A stretch of 46,050 bases of DNA from the NCBI RefSeq assembly GCF_947039605.1, contig NZ_CAMQZG010000028.1, positions 1 to 46,050 of the forward strand. The letters are read 5' to 3'. Both the position numbers and the translations under genes were made by a program. The DNA is from an uncultured Clostridium sp. GTDB lineage: Bacteria > Bacillota > Clostridia > Clostridiales > Clostridiaceae. Shown piece by piece: positions 29,601 through 36,527 of the stretch (positions are counted from its first letter, which is position 1; each line of letters opens with the position of its first letter). The notes under the pieces are model-generated. The model worked only from the letters and a program-made list of their open reading frames with translations. It did no database searches and was not told the DNA's origin.

Positions 29601-29787
29601 CTCTTGTTAAGATATGACCTACGTGTGGTCTTCCATTAGCTGTTGGAGGTCCATCATAAAATGTGAAATACTCTCCATCCTGATTTAAGTCAAAGTTTTT
29701 CTTGATTACATTTCTGCTTTTCCAAAGTTCAGAAACGCCTTTTTCCATTGCTACAAAATCATTAGCAGCTGAAACTTTTTTATACAT
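26668..29787 (-). CDS. ileS: Isoleucine-tRNA ligase (IleS2 type)
   Basis: This cytosolic class I synthetase has 1039 residues. It has the HIGH box as HVGH in [17 protein letters not shown] (about residue 54), the editing CP1 domain ([16 protein letters not shown]), two Cys clusters (CPRCG, and CEC...CSECG), the KMSKSKGN loop (about 592-599), and an extended C-terminal domain. Sequence style and length match the IleS2 (eukaryote-like) lineage, which is known to be less sensitive to mupirocin. The start is ATG at 29787 with GAGAGGAG upstream. The in-frame extension to 29868 overlaps the T-box terminator and is not translated. Its leader is an isoleucine T-box. Confidence 0.96.
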   Translation of the reverse strand: MYKKVSAANDFVAMEKGVSELWKSRNVIKKNFDLNQDGEYFTFYDGPPTANGRPHVGHILTRVMKDIIPRYKVMKGYKVIRKAGWDTHGLPVELEIEKKLGISGKEKIEEYGVENFVTDCKESVFTYVSLWEKMTEQIGYWVDMDEPYVTYQNTYIESVWWALKTMWEKDLLYKGHKVMPYCPRCGTGLSSHEVSQGYKDVKDLTAVAKFKVKGEENKYILAWTTTPWTLPSNVALCINKAYTYIEAKLEDSDEILVLAKDLAPKMLGENYEIIREFSGADLIGTEYEQLLPFHTPTEGKAFVVVHGDYVRLTDGTGVVHIAPAYGEDDSLIGKKNGLAFINLVDVKGEFTEEVTPWAGMNVKKCDDKICAYLEEDNKLFKKEKHTHSYPHCWRCDTPLLYYPRESWFVAMSTLRDKLLVNNDKINWYPDNIRTGRFGNFLENVIDWGISRDRYWGTPLPIWECECGHKECIGSIEELKTKAQNCPEDIELHKPYIDNVHLNCSECGKEMTRVKEVIDCWFDSGSMPFAQLHYPFENKELFEQNYPAQFISEAVDQTRGWFYTLLAISTALFDRNPFENCIVLGHVLDKKGLKMSKSKGNVVDPFEVLDAQGADATRWHFYTASAPWLPTRFSVDDVAEAQRKFIGTLWNVYSFYVMYANIDSFNPTEHKDFVSENVMDKWVMSKLNTLVKDVETGLDAYDITNSALEIEEFVDELSNWYVRRNRSRFWSEDLTDDKIGAYMTLYRVLTTLCKVAAPFIPFVTEEIYQNLVVGLDKNAEESLHLTMWPVVDEAAINPALEAEMDLAAKIVKLGRSARNTANRKNRQPLSEMLISTNALPEYYGEIIKEELNIKNVEFGSDVSKYVNFEIKPNLPVLGRAFGKMIPGIKKEIAARNQMELAQKIKNGETEVINVNGTEIELDSEKLLVTMSGLEGFGFAGDGAVGVVLDTTITDELREEGHVREMISKIQNMRKESGFEVSDKIKLYLADNDMLMAVAKKFENNIKKETLTVEVKYGEEAIAYEIVKINGEELKMFVEKQ

Positions 29788-29837
29788 AAAACTCGCTCCT
29801 CTCAATTTTCCAAATAAATAATTGTTTATATAAATAA

Positions 29838-30092
29838 AAAACCCCATCCAAAAGGACGAAGCTCGCATCGTTATACCACCTAAGGCAAAATTATTATTAA
29901 CTATAATAATAATTTATATTTCAAGTACTTTCATACTCTATCCTTTAACGCAGGCTAACGAGATAGCTTACTAAAAAATTTGTTCAGCTTCTAACTCATA
30001 GGTGATTTTCTTTAAAAATCTTTGCAATTTTACAGCAACCAATTGCTCTCTATAAAAGATTATTTTAAATACTCTTCCTATTCTTCGTTTTT
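29838..30092 (-). promoter_or_regulatory. T-box leader (isoleucine) of ileS
   Basis: Read on the minus strand, the leader begins with a stem I rich in AGAGTA-like loops, and a specifier-like ATC (30004-30006) followed by A in GAAAATCACC. The conserved T-box segment, TTAGGTGGTATAACGATGCG, lies at about 29885-29866. A terminator, GCTTCGTCC with GGATGGGGT around TTTT, lies at 29841-29862 with a T6 run. ATC is an isoleucine codon, matching the gene. Uncharged tRNA-Ile should stabilise the antiterminator and raise expression. Confidence 0.9.
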
Positions 30093-30300
30093 AATTTATT
30101 TAAATCTTATTATATTTTATAACAACAAATTTAAATTATCAACATTATCAGAACAATATTTTTTAATTTGCTAAATTTATTTTCCTAATAATATAAAAAT
30201 CTATATAACTAATTAGTTATTATAGATACTATTGTAAAAATAAGATTTTAAAATACTAATGAATAGATAATATTTATTAGTATTTGTTATTATTTTAATG

Positions 30301-30329
30301 TTGACTTTTCCTATCGGGTATACTATAAT
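30301..30329 (+). promoter_or_regulatory. Strong sigma-A promoter of the Bfd-like gene with an embedded dyad
   Basis: TTGACT (30301-30306) and TATAAT (30324-30329) are separated by exactly 17 bases. The spacer contains CCTATCGGGTATAC, which resembles the CGGT/ATCGGG half-sites of Rrf2-family (IscR-type) operators in clostridia. The promoter is a near-consensus match. The operator reading is a hypothesis suggested by the Fe-S product of the gene. Confidence 0.65.
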
Positions 30330-30467
30330 TAGCACATAACAAATTAATTCCATTTCCCTTTATTAAAACGCTTTAAACTTTTAAAATTCAGAGAAAACAC
30401 TTATACTAAGTGTATTCACAAATTAATATTTATAAACAATTCAAGTGAGTTTTAGGAGAATAAAAGT

Positions 30468-30701
30468 ATGAATGATAATAACAATGAAGAGTTACGTCAA
30501 GCGGTGCTTGATAAACTTACAAAAGTTTGCTTATGCAGAGCAATTTCAAGAAAGACAATTAAAGATGCTATTGCAAATGGTGCAGATACTTACGAAAAGG
30601 TACAAAAAGTTACTGGCGCAGGTATTGGATCATGCAAAGGCACAAGATGTAAAGATAAAATAGAAGAATTAATCTTAGATTATTCTAATAAAAATCTTTA
30701 A
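30468..30701 (+). CDS. BFD-like [2Fe-2S]-binding protein
   Basis: The 77-residue protein has the four-Cys pattern of the bacterioferritin-associated ferredoxin (BFD) fold: KVCLCRAISRKTI supplies C-x-C and GIGSCKGTRCKDKI supplies C-x4-C, 33 residues apart. This fold occurs alone (Bfd, iron release from bacterioferritin), and fused to NirB, CopZ or NifU. Here it is a standalone version with an acidic head (MNDNNNEELRQ). AGGAG lies nine bases before the ATG. No bacterioferritin gene is next to it. It is monocistronic with a strong promoter and terminator. Confidence 0.85.
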   Translation: MNDNNNEELRQAVLDKLTKVCLCRAISRKTIKDAIANGADTYEKVQKVTGAGIGSCKGTRCKDKIEELILDYSNKNL

Positions 30702-30753
30702 TATATTACAAAATTGATTCCTTTAAATTAATTTTGTATCTCCCTATTAGTAG

Positions 30754-30787
30754 AAAAACATGAGTTTGTGCAACTCATGTTTTTTTC
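30754..30787. terminator. Strong terminator after the BFD-like gene
   Basis: AAAAACATGAGTT (30754-30766) pairs perfectly with AACTCATGTTTTT (30772-30784) around TGTGC and ends in a T-run. The A-run on the other side lets it also end the convergent minus-strand gene. Confidence 0.92.
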
Positions 30788-30795
30788 GTTTATAT

Positions 30796-31395
30796 TTAAA
30801 CATCAAATCTAAATACTCCATCACACCTTCTCCACATCATGCAGTGCTTTGGAATATTATTTCTATTTGAACCAATTCTATAAGTTTCTTTTATATCAAG
30901 GCAATTATTTTTTATCATTTTATAACCTTTTAAAATATATCTAACCCTCTCATTTCCAACTTCTATAATACTTTTTGGAATATCTCCCCATGCAAATACA
31001 ATATAACTTGCTTCCATCATTGAGTAAAATATAAGCTCATCATTTTTTATTCGATTACCCATATTATCATAAAACCCATCATCACCAAATAAAAATTTCT
31101 CACCCCTTTCCTCTAGTTTTTCAGCTAAATAATATTCGTCATATTCAATAACTGGAAATATAAATACTATATCAACTCTATTTACCCCTATAAATTCCTC
31201 ATGTCTCTTTAACTCTACATACTTCAATATTTTATATGCTATATCTATACTTGGCGCTCTTGTAACAACTAAAACTGACTTATCACCCTCAAAACTTAGA
31301 GGTATCGACATTTTGAAAATTCTTTCACTTCTTTCTTCTTGAATCATCTCTATATTTTTTTTATCTACAAATCTAGGATACTTATAACTTTGCAA
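30796..31395 (-). CDS. DUF1643-like protein
   Basis: The protein has 199 residues and is soluble. A first strand block, KSVLVVTRAPSID, is followed by GVNRVDIVFIFPVIEYDE, a later ND motif in RIKNDELIFYSM, SYIVFAWGDIPKSI and a C-terminal IPKHCMMWRR. The order Asn-Asp, then AWG, then a Pro-x-His-like motif, is that of DUF1643, whose biochemical role is unknown. It diverges from typical members, so the call is moderate. It starts with TTG at 31395, supported by GAGGGA seven to eight bases upstream. It stands alone. Confidence 0.55.
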   Translation of the reverse strand: MQSYKYPRFVDKKNIEMIQEERSERIFKMSIPLSFEGDKSVLVVTRAPSIDIAYKILKYVELKRHEEFIGVNRVDIVFIFPVIEYDEYYLAEKLEERGEKFLFGDDGFYDNMGNRIKNDELIFYSMMEASYIVFAWGDIPKSIIEVGNERVRYILKGYKMIKNNCLDIKETYRIGSNRNNIPKHCMMWRRCDGVFRFDV

Positions 31396-31540
31396 AATTT
31401 TTTCCCTCTTTTTTTCATACTTTATTAAAATACATATTTATTAAAATATAAATGTATTCTTGTTTTCACTATATTCTATATGTTATAAATAATATTTTTG
31501 TGTCCCCTTTAAGTAGTTAACTATATAAATTTATGGTAAA

Positions 31541-31573
31541 AAAATAAAACCACTCCTTACGAAGTGGCTTTAT
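31541..31573 (-). terminator. Terminator of the ABC-F gene
   Basis: On the minus strand AAAGCCACT pairs with AGTGGTTTT around an eight-base loop, followed by a T-rich tract (TTTTATTTTTTT). It sits just past the stop at 31585. Confidence 0.8.
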
Positions 31574-31584
31574 ATCTATATTTA

Positions 31585-33489
31585 TTAATTTTTTTTATTT
31601 TTATCTATCTTAGCTGCAAGGTCATTTAAATATTCCCATCTTTCATACTTAACTTCTAATTGTTTTTCTGCCTCTGATTTTAATTTCATCATATCTTGAA
31701 GCTTTGAATACTCACTAACTGATGTTGCCATTTGATTATCTAAAGATTCTATCTTTTCCTCAATTTTTGCAATATCTGCTTCGATTTCATCATACTCTTT
31801 TTGTTCTTTGTATGAAAACTTAGTTTTTTTACTATCTTTCTTACTATCTTTTTTCTCTTTTAAAATTATTTCTTCTTTTTTATTTAAATCTTCAATTTCT
31901 TTGCAAATTAAATAATCGCTATAATTCCCTGTATACTCTCTAATTACAGCATTTCCTTCATAAGCAAATACTTTTCTACAAACTCTATCAAGGAAATATC
32001 TATCGTGAGATACAACCATAACAACTCCACCAAATCCATCAAGATAATCTTCTAATATTTGAAGAGTTTCGATATCAAGGTCATTAGTTGGCTCATCAAA
32101 TAGAAGCACATTAGGTCCACCCATAAGAACTCTTAAAAGCTGAAGTCTTCTTCTTTCTCCACCTGATAATTTTTCTATAAGTGTATACTGCATTGTTCCA
32201 TCAAATAAGAATCTCTCACACATTTCACCAGCTGAAATTTTAGTTCCATCTTCTGTTGAAATAAATTCTGCAACTTCTCTAATATAATCTATAGCTCTCA
32301 TATTTGGATTCATTTCATCACTATCTTGTGAGAAGTATCCAATATTAACAGTTTCACCCTTTATGATTTCACCTGTATCTGGAAGCATCTCTTCATTAAT
32401 CATTTTGATTAATGTTGATTTTCCCATTCCATTCTCTCCAACAATACCAATTCTATCTTGCTTAACAGCTATATAGTTAAAATCTTTGATAAGTTCTCTA
32501 TCATCAAATGACTTTGAAATTCCATGGAATTCTAGAATTTTTTTACCAAGTCTTGTTCCCATTACTGAAATTTCAACATTTTCATATTCTTTGAAATTCT
32601 CCTGACTTGCAAGATCATCATATCTTTGAATTCTAGCTTTTTGTTTTGTAGTTCTAGCTTTCGCACCTTTTCTAACCCAAGCAAGTTCTTTTTTTAGAAG
32701 ACTTTGTCTTTTGCTCTCAACAGTTCTTTCTCTATCTACTCTTTCCATTTTTTTCTCTAGGAAAATTGAGTAGTTACCATCATAACTGAATACTCTACCT
32801 CTATCAACTTCAAGAATTCTATTAGTAACTCTATCAAGGAAATATCTATCGTGAGTAATCATTAAAAGAGCACCTTTTCTAGCATTAAGATATTCCTCAA
32901 GCCATGAAATTGTAGCATTATCAAGATGGTTAGTAGGCTCGTCTAAGATTAATAACTCACAAGGAGTTATAAGTGCTGAAGAAAGTGCTATTCTCTTTCT
33001 TTGCCCTCCTGAAAGTGTTGAAACCTTAGCTGAGAAATCATTAACTCCAAGCTTTGTTAAAACCATTTTAGCCTCTGCTTCAATTCCCCAAAGATTTAAA
33101 GCATCAACCTTAACTTGGATATCTATAAGTTTTGTATGTACCTTTTCATCATCATAATTTTTCTCAAGCTCATCTAAAACGCTTTGATACTCTCTTAAAA
33201 CTTTCATTTCAGGTGAGTTACCTTTAAAAACTTGTTCTATAACAGTAGCATTTTCATCGTAATCTGGATTCTGTGAAAGATACTCTATTCTAACTCTATT
33301 TCCCTTTACAACAGTTCCCGCGTCTACTTCTTCTACGCCTGCAACTATCTTTAAGAATGTAGACTTTCCAGCTCCATTCACTCCGATAATTCCAATTTTA
33401 TCAGTATCATTGATACCAATTGATATTTTATCTAGTAAAATTCTCTCAGAGAAACTTTTACTTATATTTTCAAGTGTAATTAAATTCAT
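31585..33489 (-). CDS. ABC-F family ATPase (Uup/YdiF-like)
   Basis: About 634 residues with two ABC ATPase domains in one chain and no membrane part. Domain 1 has Walker A GVNGAGKST, signature LSGGQRKR and Walker B LLILDEPTNHLD. The linker (about 240-320) is basic and helical, with RKGAKARTTKQKARIQ. Domain 2 has GENGMGKST, LSGGERRR and VLLFDEPTNDLD. A C-terminal coiled coil (about 540-634) follows a Lys-rich stretch. This layout is that of the Uup/YdiF branch of ABC-F proteins, which act on ribosomes or translation. I prefer ATG at 33489 because AAAGGA lies eight bases upstream; ATGs at 33498 and 33495 are too close. Confidence 0.9.
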   Translation of the reverse strand: MNLITLENISKSFSERILLDKISIGINDTDKIGIIGVNGAGKSTFLKIVAGVEEVDAGTVVKGNRVRIEYLSQNPDYDENATVIEQVFKGNSPEMKVLREYQSVLDELEKNYDDEKVHTKLIDIQVKVDALNLWGIEAEAKMVLTKLGVNDFSAKVSTLSGGQRKRIALSSALITPCELLILDEPTNHLDNATISWLEEYLNARKGALLMITHDRYFLDRVTNRILEVDRGRVFSYDGNYSIFLEKKMERVDRERTVESKRQSLLKKELAWVRKGAKARTTKQKARIQRYDDLASQENFKEYENVEISVMGTRLGKKILEFHGISKSFDDRELIKDFNYIAVKQDRIGIVGENGMGKSTLIKMINEEMLPDTGEIIKGETVNIGYFSQDSDEMNPNMRAIDYIREVAEFISTEDGTKISAGEMCERFLFDGTMQYTLIEKLSGGERRRLQLLRVLMGGPNVLLFDEPTNDLDIETLQILEDYLDGFGGVVMVVSHDRYFLDRVCRKVFAYEGNAVIREYTGNYSDYLICKEIEDLNKKEEIILKEKKDSKKDSKKTKFSYKEQKEYDEIEADIAKIEEKIESLDNQMATSVSEYSKLQDMMKLKSEAEKQLEVKYERWEYLNDLAAKIDKNKKN

Positions 33490-33634
33490 TTTCATCATCC
33501 TTTTCTAACAATAATTCTATCTTCAATAATAACATATATATGTGTGTTTCTATATATTTCTACTAGCAAAATTATGTACAAGCTAGTTTAAAAGGAGTAT
33601 AGTAGAGAATGTTTTTAATACGGAGGTAATATTT

Positions 33635-34060
33635 ATGACATGGTTAATTTACGCATTACTTGCAGCATTGACAGCAAGTTTCGCAACTATATTTACAAAA
33701 CTTGGGGTTCATAACCTTAGTCCCTCACTAGCTGGGACAATCAAAGCAATTATAATGGCAATATTTTTTATAGCCGTTTCAAGTTTTAAAGGTGATTTTT
33801 CTAGTATGGGTGACCTTTTAACTCATAAAAAAGATTTAATATATTTAGTTTTAACAGGTATTTGTGGGGCACTATCATGGTGGTTTATGAATATAGCTTT
33901 AAAGCATGGAAAGGTAACTCAGGTTGCACCAATAGATAAGTTATCAGTTGTTTTAACTGTAGTTATAGCATTTTTATTCTTTAAGGAAACTTTATCAATA
34001 AAAGCTATGCTTGGAGTTATAATGATTGGAGTAGGTTCTATCTTAGTCGCTTTATTTTAA
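33635..34060 (+). CDS. Single-domain EamA/DMT-type membrane protein
   Basis: The 141 residues form five membrane helices, a single EamA module. It includes YALLAALTASFATIFTKLGV at the start and ALKHGKVTQVAPIDKLSVVL, typical of the half-size transporter family with GxxG-type small-residue helices. Full-length DMT transporters have two modules, so this one probably acts as a homodimer. ACGGAGG lies ahead of ATG. It is divergent from the ABC-F gene and monocistronic. The substrate is unknown. Confidence 0.82.
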   Translation: MTWLIYALLAALTASFATIFTKLGVHNLSPSLAGTIKAIIMAIFFIAVSSFKGDFSSMGDLLTHKKDLIYLVLTGICGALSWWFMNIALKHGKVTQVAPIDKLSVVLTVVIAFLFFKETLSIKAMLGVIMIGVGSILVALF

Positions 34061-34064
34061 TCTT

Positions 34065-34095
34065 AAAAGGCAACCATTACGGCTGCCTTTTTTTA
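34065..34095. terminator. Terminator after the EamA-type gene
   Basis: AAAAGGCA and CC pair with GG and TGCCTTTTTT around ATTAC, with one A/C mismatch. A T7 run follows on the plus strand. The stem ends where the convergent minus-strand YvbH-like gene ends. Confidence 0.85.
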
Positions 34096-34707
34096 GTTAT
34101 TCAGATATTTTTCAAAAATATCTGAATAATCTTTCTTTGTAAATGCATCTCTATTAGCATTCATCCAACTAAAAGCATATTCATTTATATTCTTAAAATC
34201 CACACCCATATTTTGAGTATTATTTCTAGCATTTGCTAAAGATTTAACTGCAATATCTAAACTTTTATGACTTTCTTCTAAATAAATTCTATTACTTCTT
34301 TGAGTCATTGATATTGCAAAAAGAGCTTTATATAAATCTTTTAACTGTTCTAGTTGCTTTTTATCAACATCAATTGAAAGATATTTTTCTCCAACACTAA
34401 ACTTAATTTCAACATCTAAATCAATAGTTCCTGCTGTTTCAAGTGTAACCTCTGATATTGCATGTAAAAAGTACTCATATCTATAAAGATTTTTCTTTTT
34501 ACTAATTGCACTAGCACCATCAACATGAATTAGTGCTCTATCTGTAAAACAATATTCATCTGACTTTGATTTTATAAGAAAGAATATCTTCTCTCCATCT
34601 TCACTAAAAATATAATCATCCGACTCTACTTTATCAAAATCTTTTGAATCTATAATCTTCCCTATATCTGATAAACCAAGTGCATCTGCTGCAAATTTAT
34701 TAAACAT
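34093..34707 (-). CDS. YvbH-like bacterial PH-domain protein
   Basis: The 204 residues begin MFNKFAADALGLSDIGKIID and contain KIFFLIKSKSDEYCFTDRAL and VTLETAGTIDLDVEIKFSVG. This corresponds closely to what I know of B. subtilis YvbH: a pleckstrin-homology-like domain followed by an oligomerisation helix bundle. Function is unknown. I chose ATG at 34707 because GGAGG lies eight bases upstream; the TTG five codons earlier overlaps the site. It lies 3' to the XRE-cupin regulator on the same strand, 75 bases away. Confidence 0.78.
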   Translation of the reverse strand: MFNKFAADALGLSDIGKIIDSKDFDKVESDDYIFSEDGEKIFFLIKSKSDEYCFTDRALIHVDGASAISKKKNLYRYEYFLHAISEVTLETAGTIDLDVEIKFSVGEKYLSIDVDKKQLEQLKDLYKALFAISMTQRSNRIYLEESHKSLDIAVKSLANARNNTQNMGVDFKNINEYAFSWMNANRDAFTKKDYSDIFEKYLNN

Positions 34708-34782
34708 CTTAAAATCCTCCAATTTAATTTACTTTATACTCTTATTCTACCCTCAATTGGTTTTTTCTACCATCAATTAATG

Positions 34783-35355
34783 TTATTTATTATAAATTAC
34801 ACTTGTATTTATCACAGCTTCACCATCTGAAATATTTTTATACTCATGATTTTTATCAGCATTAAACTTTAAAGAATCAAATTCATTTAAAATAAATTCT
34901 TCATCCTCAACTTTAATTAATACCTTTCCCCTCATAACAGTAGCTACCTCAACACACCCTTTATTATGTTTCTCTGTTAAAATTGATTTGCTTTTAGATA
35001 GATATATTCTAAAAAACTCCGTAGGACTTTTACTTTCTTCTCTAAACATAAACTCTATTCTAAATGACTTATCATCAGCTTCTATCCCTTGACTTTCTGA
35101 TGCTTTAGACATAACTATCTCTTCATTCACATCAAATAAATCAGTAAATTGGATAGATAACGTATTGCATATTTTCCACATAATATTTATAGATGGATTA
35201 GCATCACCATGTTCTATTTTTGCGAGTGTAAGTCTACTTACTCCTGTTCTTTTAGCAAGTTCTTCTAAACTCAGATTTTGCTCTAATCTAACTGTCTTTA
35301 CGACTTTTCCCATACTTGATATAAAATTTTGAGATGACAATTCTTCTAATATCAT
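34783..35355 (-). CDS. XRE-family regulator with C-terminal cupin domain
   Basis: The 190 residues have a helix-turn-helix (LSLEELAKRTGVSRLTLAKI, about residues 28-47) followed by a cupin sensor domain (about 105-190) with HNKGCVEVATVMRGKVLI and KFNADKNHEYKNI. Regulators of this build usually sense a small metabolite and control an adjacent gene. It is divergent from a DMT-type exporter gene, and the intergenic region holds repeated TATATACATTAAG-type boxes. It probably represses that exporter and itself. The RBS AAGGAG is eight bases before the ATG. Confidence 0.88.
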   Translation of the reverse strand: MILEELSSQNFISSMGKVVKTVRLEQNLSLEELAKRTGVSRLTLAKIEHGDANPSINIMWKICNTLSIQFTDLFDVNEEIVMSKASESQGIEADDKSFRIEFMFREESKSPTEFFRIYLSKSKSILTEKHNKGCVEVATVMRGKVLIKVEDEEFILNEFDSLKFNADKNHEYKNISDGEAVINTSVIYNK

Positions 35356-35440
35356 TTAATTTCTCCTTATTTTTAAACTTCAAACTCTTCTTATATCTAT
35401 AATATATCTTTTCAACCTAAAACTCAATTTAAATGTAAAT

Positions 35441-35518
35441 TATAATATACATTAAGTATTATTTTGTATATTATACTTTACAAGTATTAATCAAAGGTAT
35501 ATTATTATATACATTAAG
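35441..35518. promoter_or_regulatory. Repeated operator boxes between the XRE-cupin regulator and exporter genes
   Basis: TATAATATACATTAAG (35441-35456) recurs as TATTATATACATTAAG (35503-35518) with one mismatch, 62 bases apart, about six helical turns. Between them lies the inverted half GTATATTATA (35466-35475), which makes a 10-bp dyad with 35441-35450. The arrangement suits cooperative binding or looping by the divergent XRE regulator. Confidence 0.55.
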
Positions 35519-35544
35519 AAAAATAAATTATTGGGGGTTATTTT

Positions 35545-36474
35545 ATGGTCGCTATATTAATTGGGTTAATTTCATCTATATTCTTCTCTGCAACTTTTGT
35601 TGTAACTAAAATAATGGGAGTTGGTGGTGCTAACTGGGCATGGACATCATCATTAAGATTTGTTTTCGCAATTCCATTTTTATTTCTAATTGTATTTTTC
35701 AGAAAAGAACTTAAAGGTATACTTTCATCTATTAAAAATAATTTTTGGACTTGGATGCTTTGGGGAAACCTTGCTGGAATAGGTTTTTACTCACTACTAA
35801 GTTTTGCTACTGAATTTTCTCCTGCTTGGCTTGTTTCAGGGACTTGGCAAACAACTATAATTGCAGGACTACTTTTATCACCACTATTTTTCACTATTGT
35901 AAAAACTTCTGATGGTGAAAAAGAAATAAGAGGTAAAATTCCACTTAAAAGATTATTTGTTTCTGGAATAGTTTTAGTTGGAGTTTTACTAATGCAATAC
36001 TCAGAATCTCAGTCAATCACATTAATAGAAATGCTAAAAGGATTTGTACCAGTTATAATTGCTGCTTTTCTTTATCCTCTTGGAAATAGAAAACTTATGG
36101 CTACCTTTGGAAAAGATATAAATAGTTTTCAACGTTCTTTTGGAGTTGCACTTGTAAGTATGCCACTTGCAATAATCTTTGCATTCGTAGGCTACAATAA
36201 TTCTGGTGCTTTATCTAAAGAAAGCATTGTACAAGCCCTTATACTTGCAATATTCTCTGGTGTTATAGCTACTGTTTTATTCTTCTTTGCAACAGATAAA
36301 GCAAAACATAACCTGTCATTACTTGCAGGAGTTGAAGCTACTCAGGCGGGAACTGTTATTTTCACTATAATAGGTTCTATGCTTTTCATTGGATCAAGTC
36401 TTCCAACTGGACTAGCCTTAGTTGGAGTCATCATTGTAATTATTGGAATGATTATAAATTCATTCACTAAATAG
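35545..36474 (+). CDS. DMT-superfamily exporter (multidrug resistance efflux type)
   Basis: The protein has 309 residues and about ten membrane helices. It begins VAILIGLISSIFFSATFVVTK and includes NWAWTSSLRFVFAIPFLFL, a SPAWLVSGTWQTTIIAGLLLSP-like block and a final EATQAGTVIFTIIGSMLF. This matches the EmrE-like multidrug resistance efflux family (two-module DMT type). GGGGG lies seven bases before the ATG. Its divergent neighbour is the XRE-cupin regulator, which probably controls it in response to the exported compound. The substrate is unknown. Confidence 0.8.
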   Translation: MVAILIGLISSIFFSATFVVTKIMGVGGANWAWTSSLRFVFAIPFLFLIVFFRKELKGILSSIKNNFWTWMLWGNLAGIGFYSLLSFATEFSPAWLVSGTWQTTIIAGLLLSPLFFTIVKTSDGEKEIRGKIPLKRLFVSGIVLVGVLLMQYSESQSITLIEMLKGFVPVIIAAFLYPLGNRKLMATFGKDINSFQRSFGVALVSMPLAIIFAFVGYNNSGALSKESIVQALILAIFSGVIATVLFFFATDKAKHNLSLLAGVEATQAGTVIFTIIGSMLFIGSSLPTGLALVGVIIVIIGMIINSFTK

Positions 36475-36477
36475 AAT

Positions 36478-36524
36478 AAAGCAAAGAACTACCTTACTCT
36501 AAAGGTGCTTCTTTGCTTTATTTT
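36478..36524. terminator. Bidirectional terminator between exporter and helicase genes
   Basis: AAAGCAAAGAA (36478-36488) pairs perfectly with TTCTTTGCTTT (36509-36519); an inner ACCT/AGGT stem extends it. T-rich sequence follows on the plus strand. Confidence 0.85.
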
Positions 36525-36527
36525 TAT

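Noticed and set aside
29788-29868. In-frame N-terminal extension of IleS
   Set aside because: It runs through the T-box terminator stem. The ATG at 29787 has a good GAGAGGAG site and matches the family N-terminus.
30365-30380. Possible CcpA cre site (TTAAAACGCTTTAAA) upstream of the BFD-like gene
   Set aside because: The central CG and partial symmetry fit, but flanking positions match the cre consensus poorly, and the site lies well downstream of the promoter.
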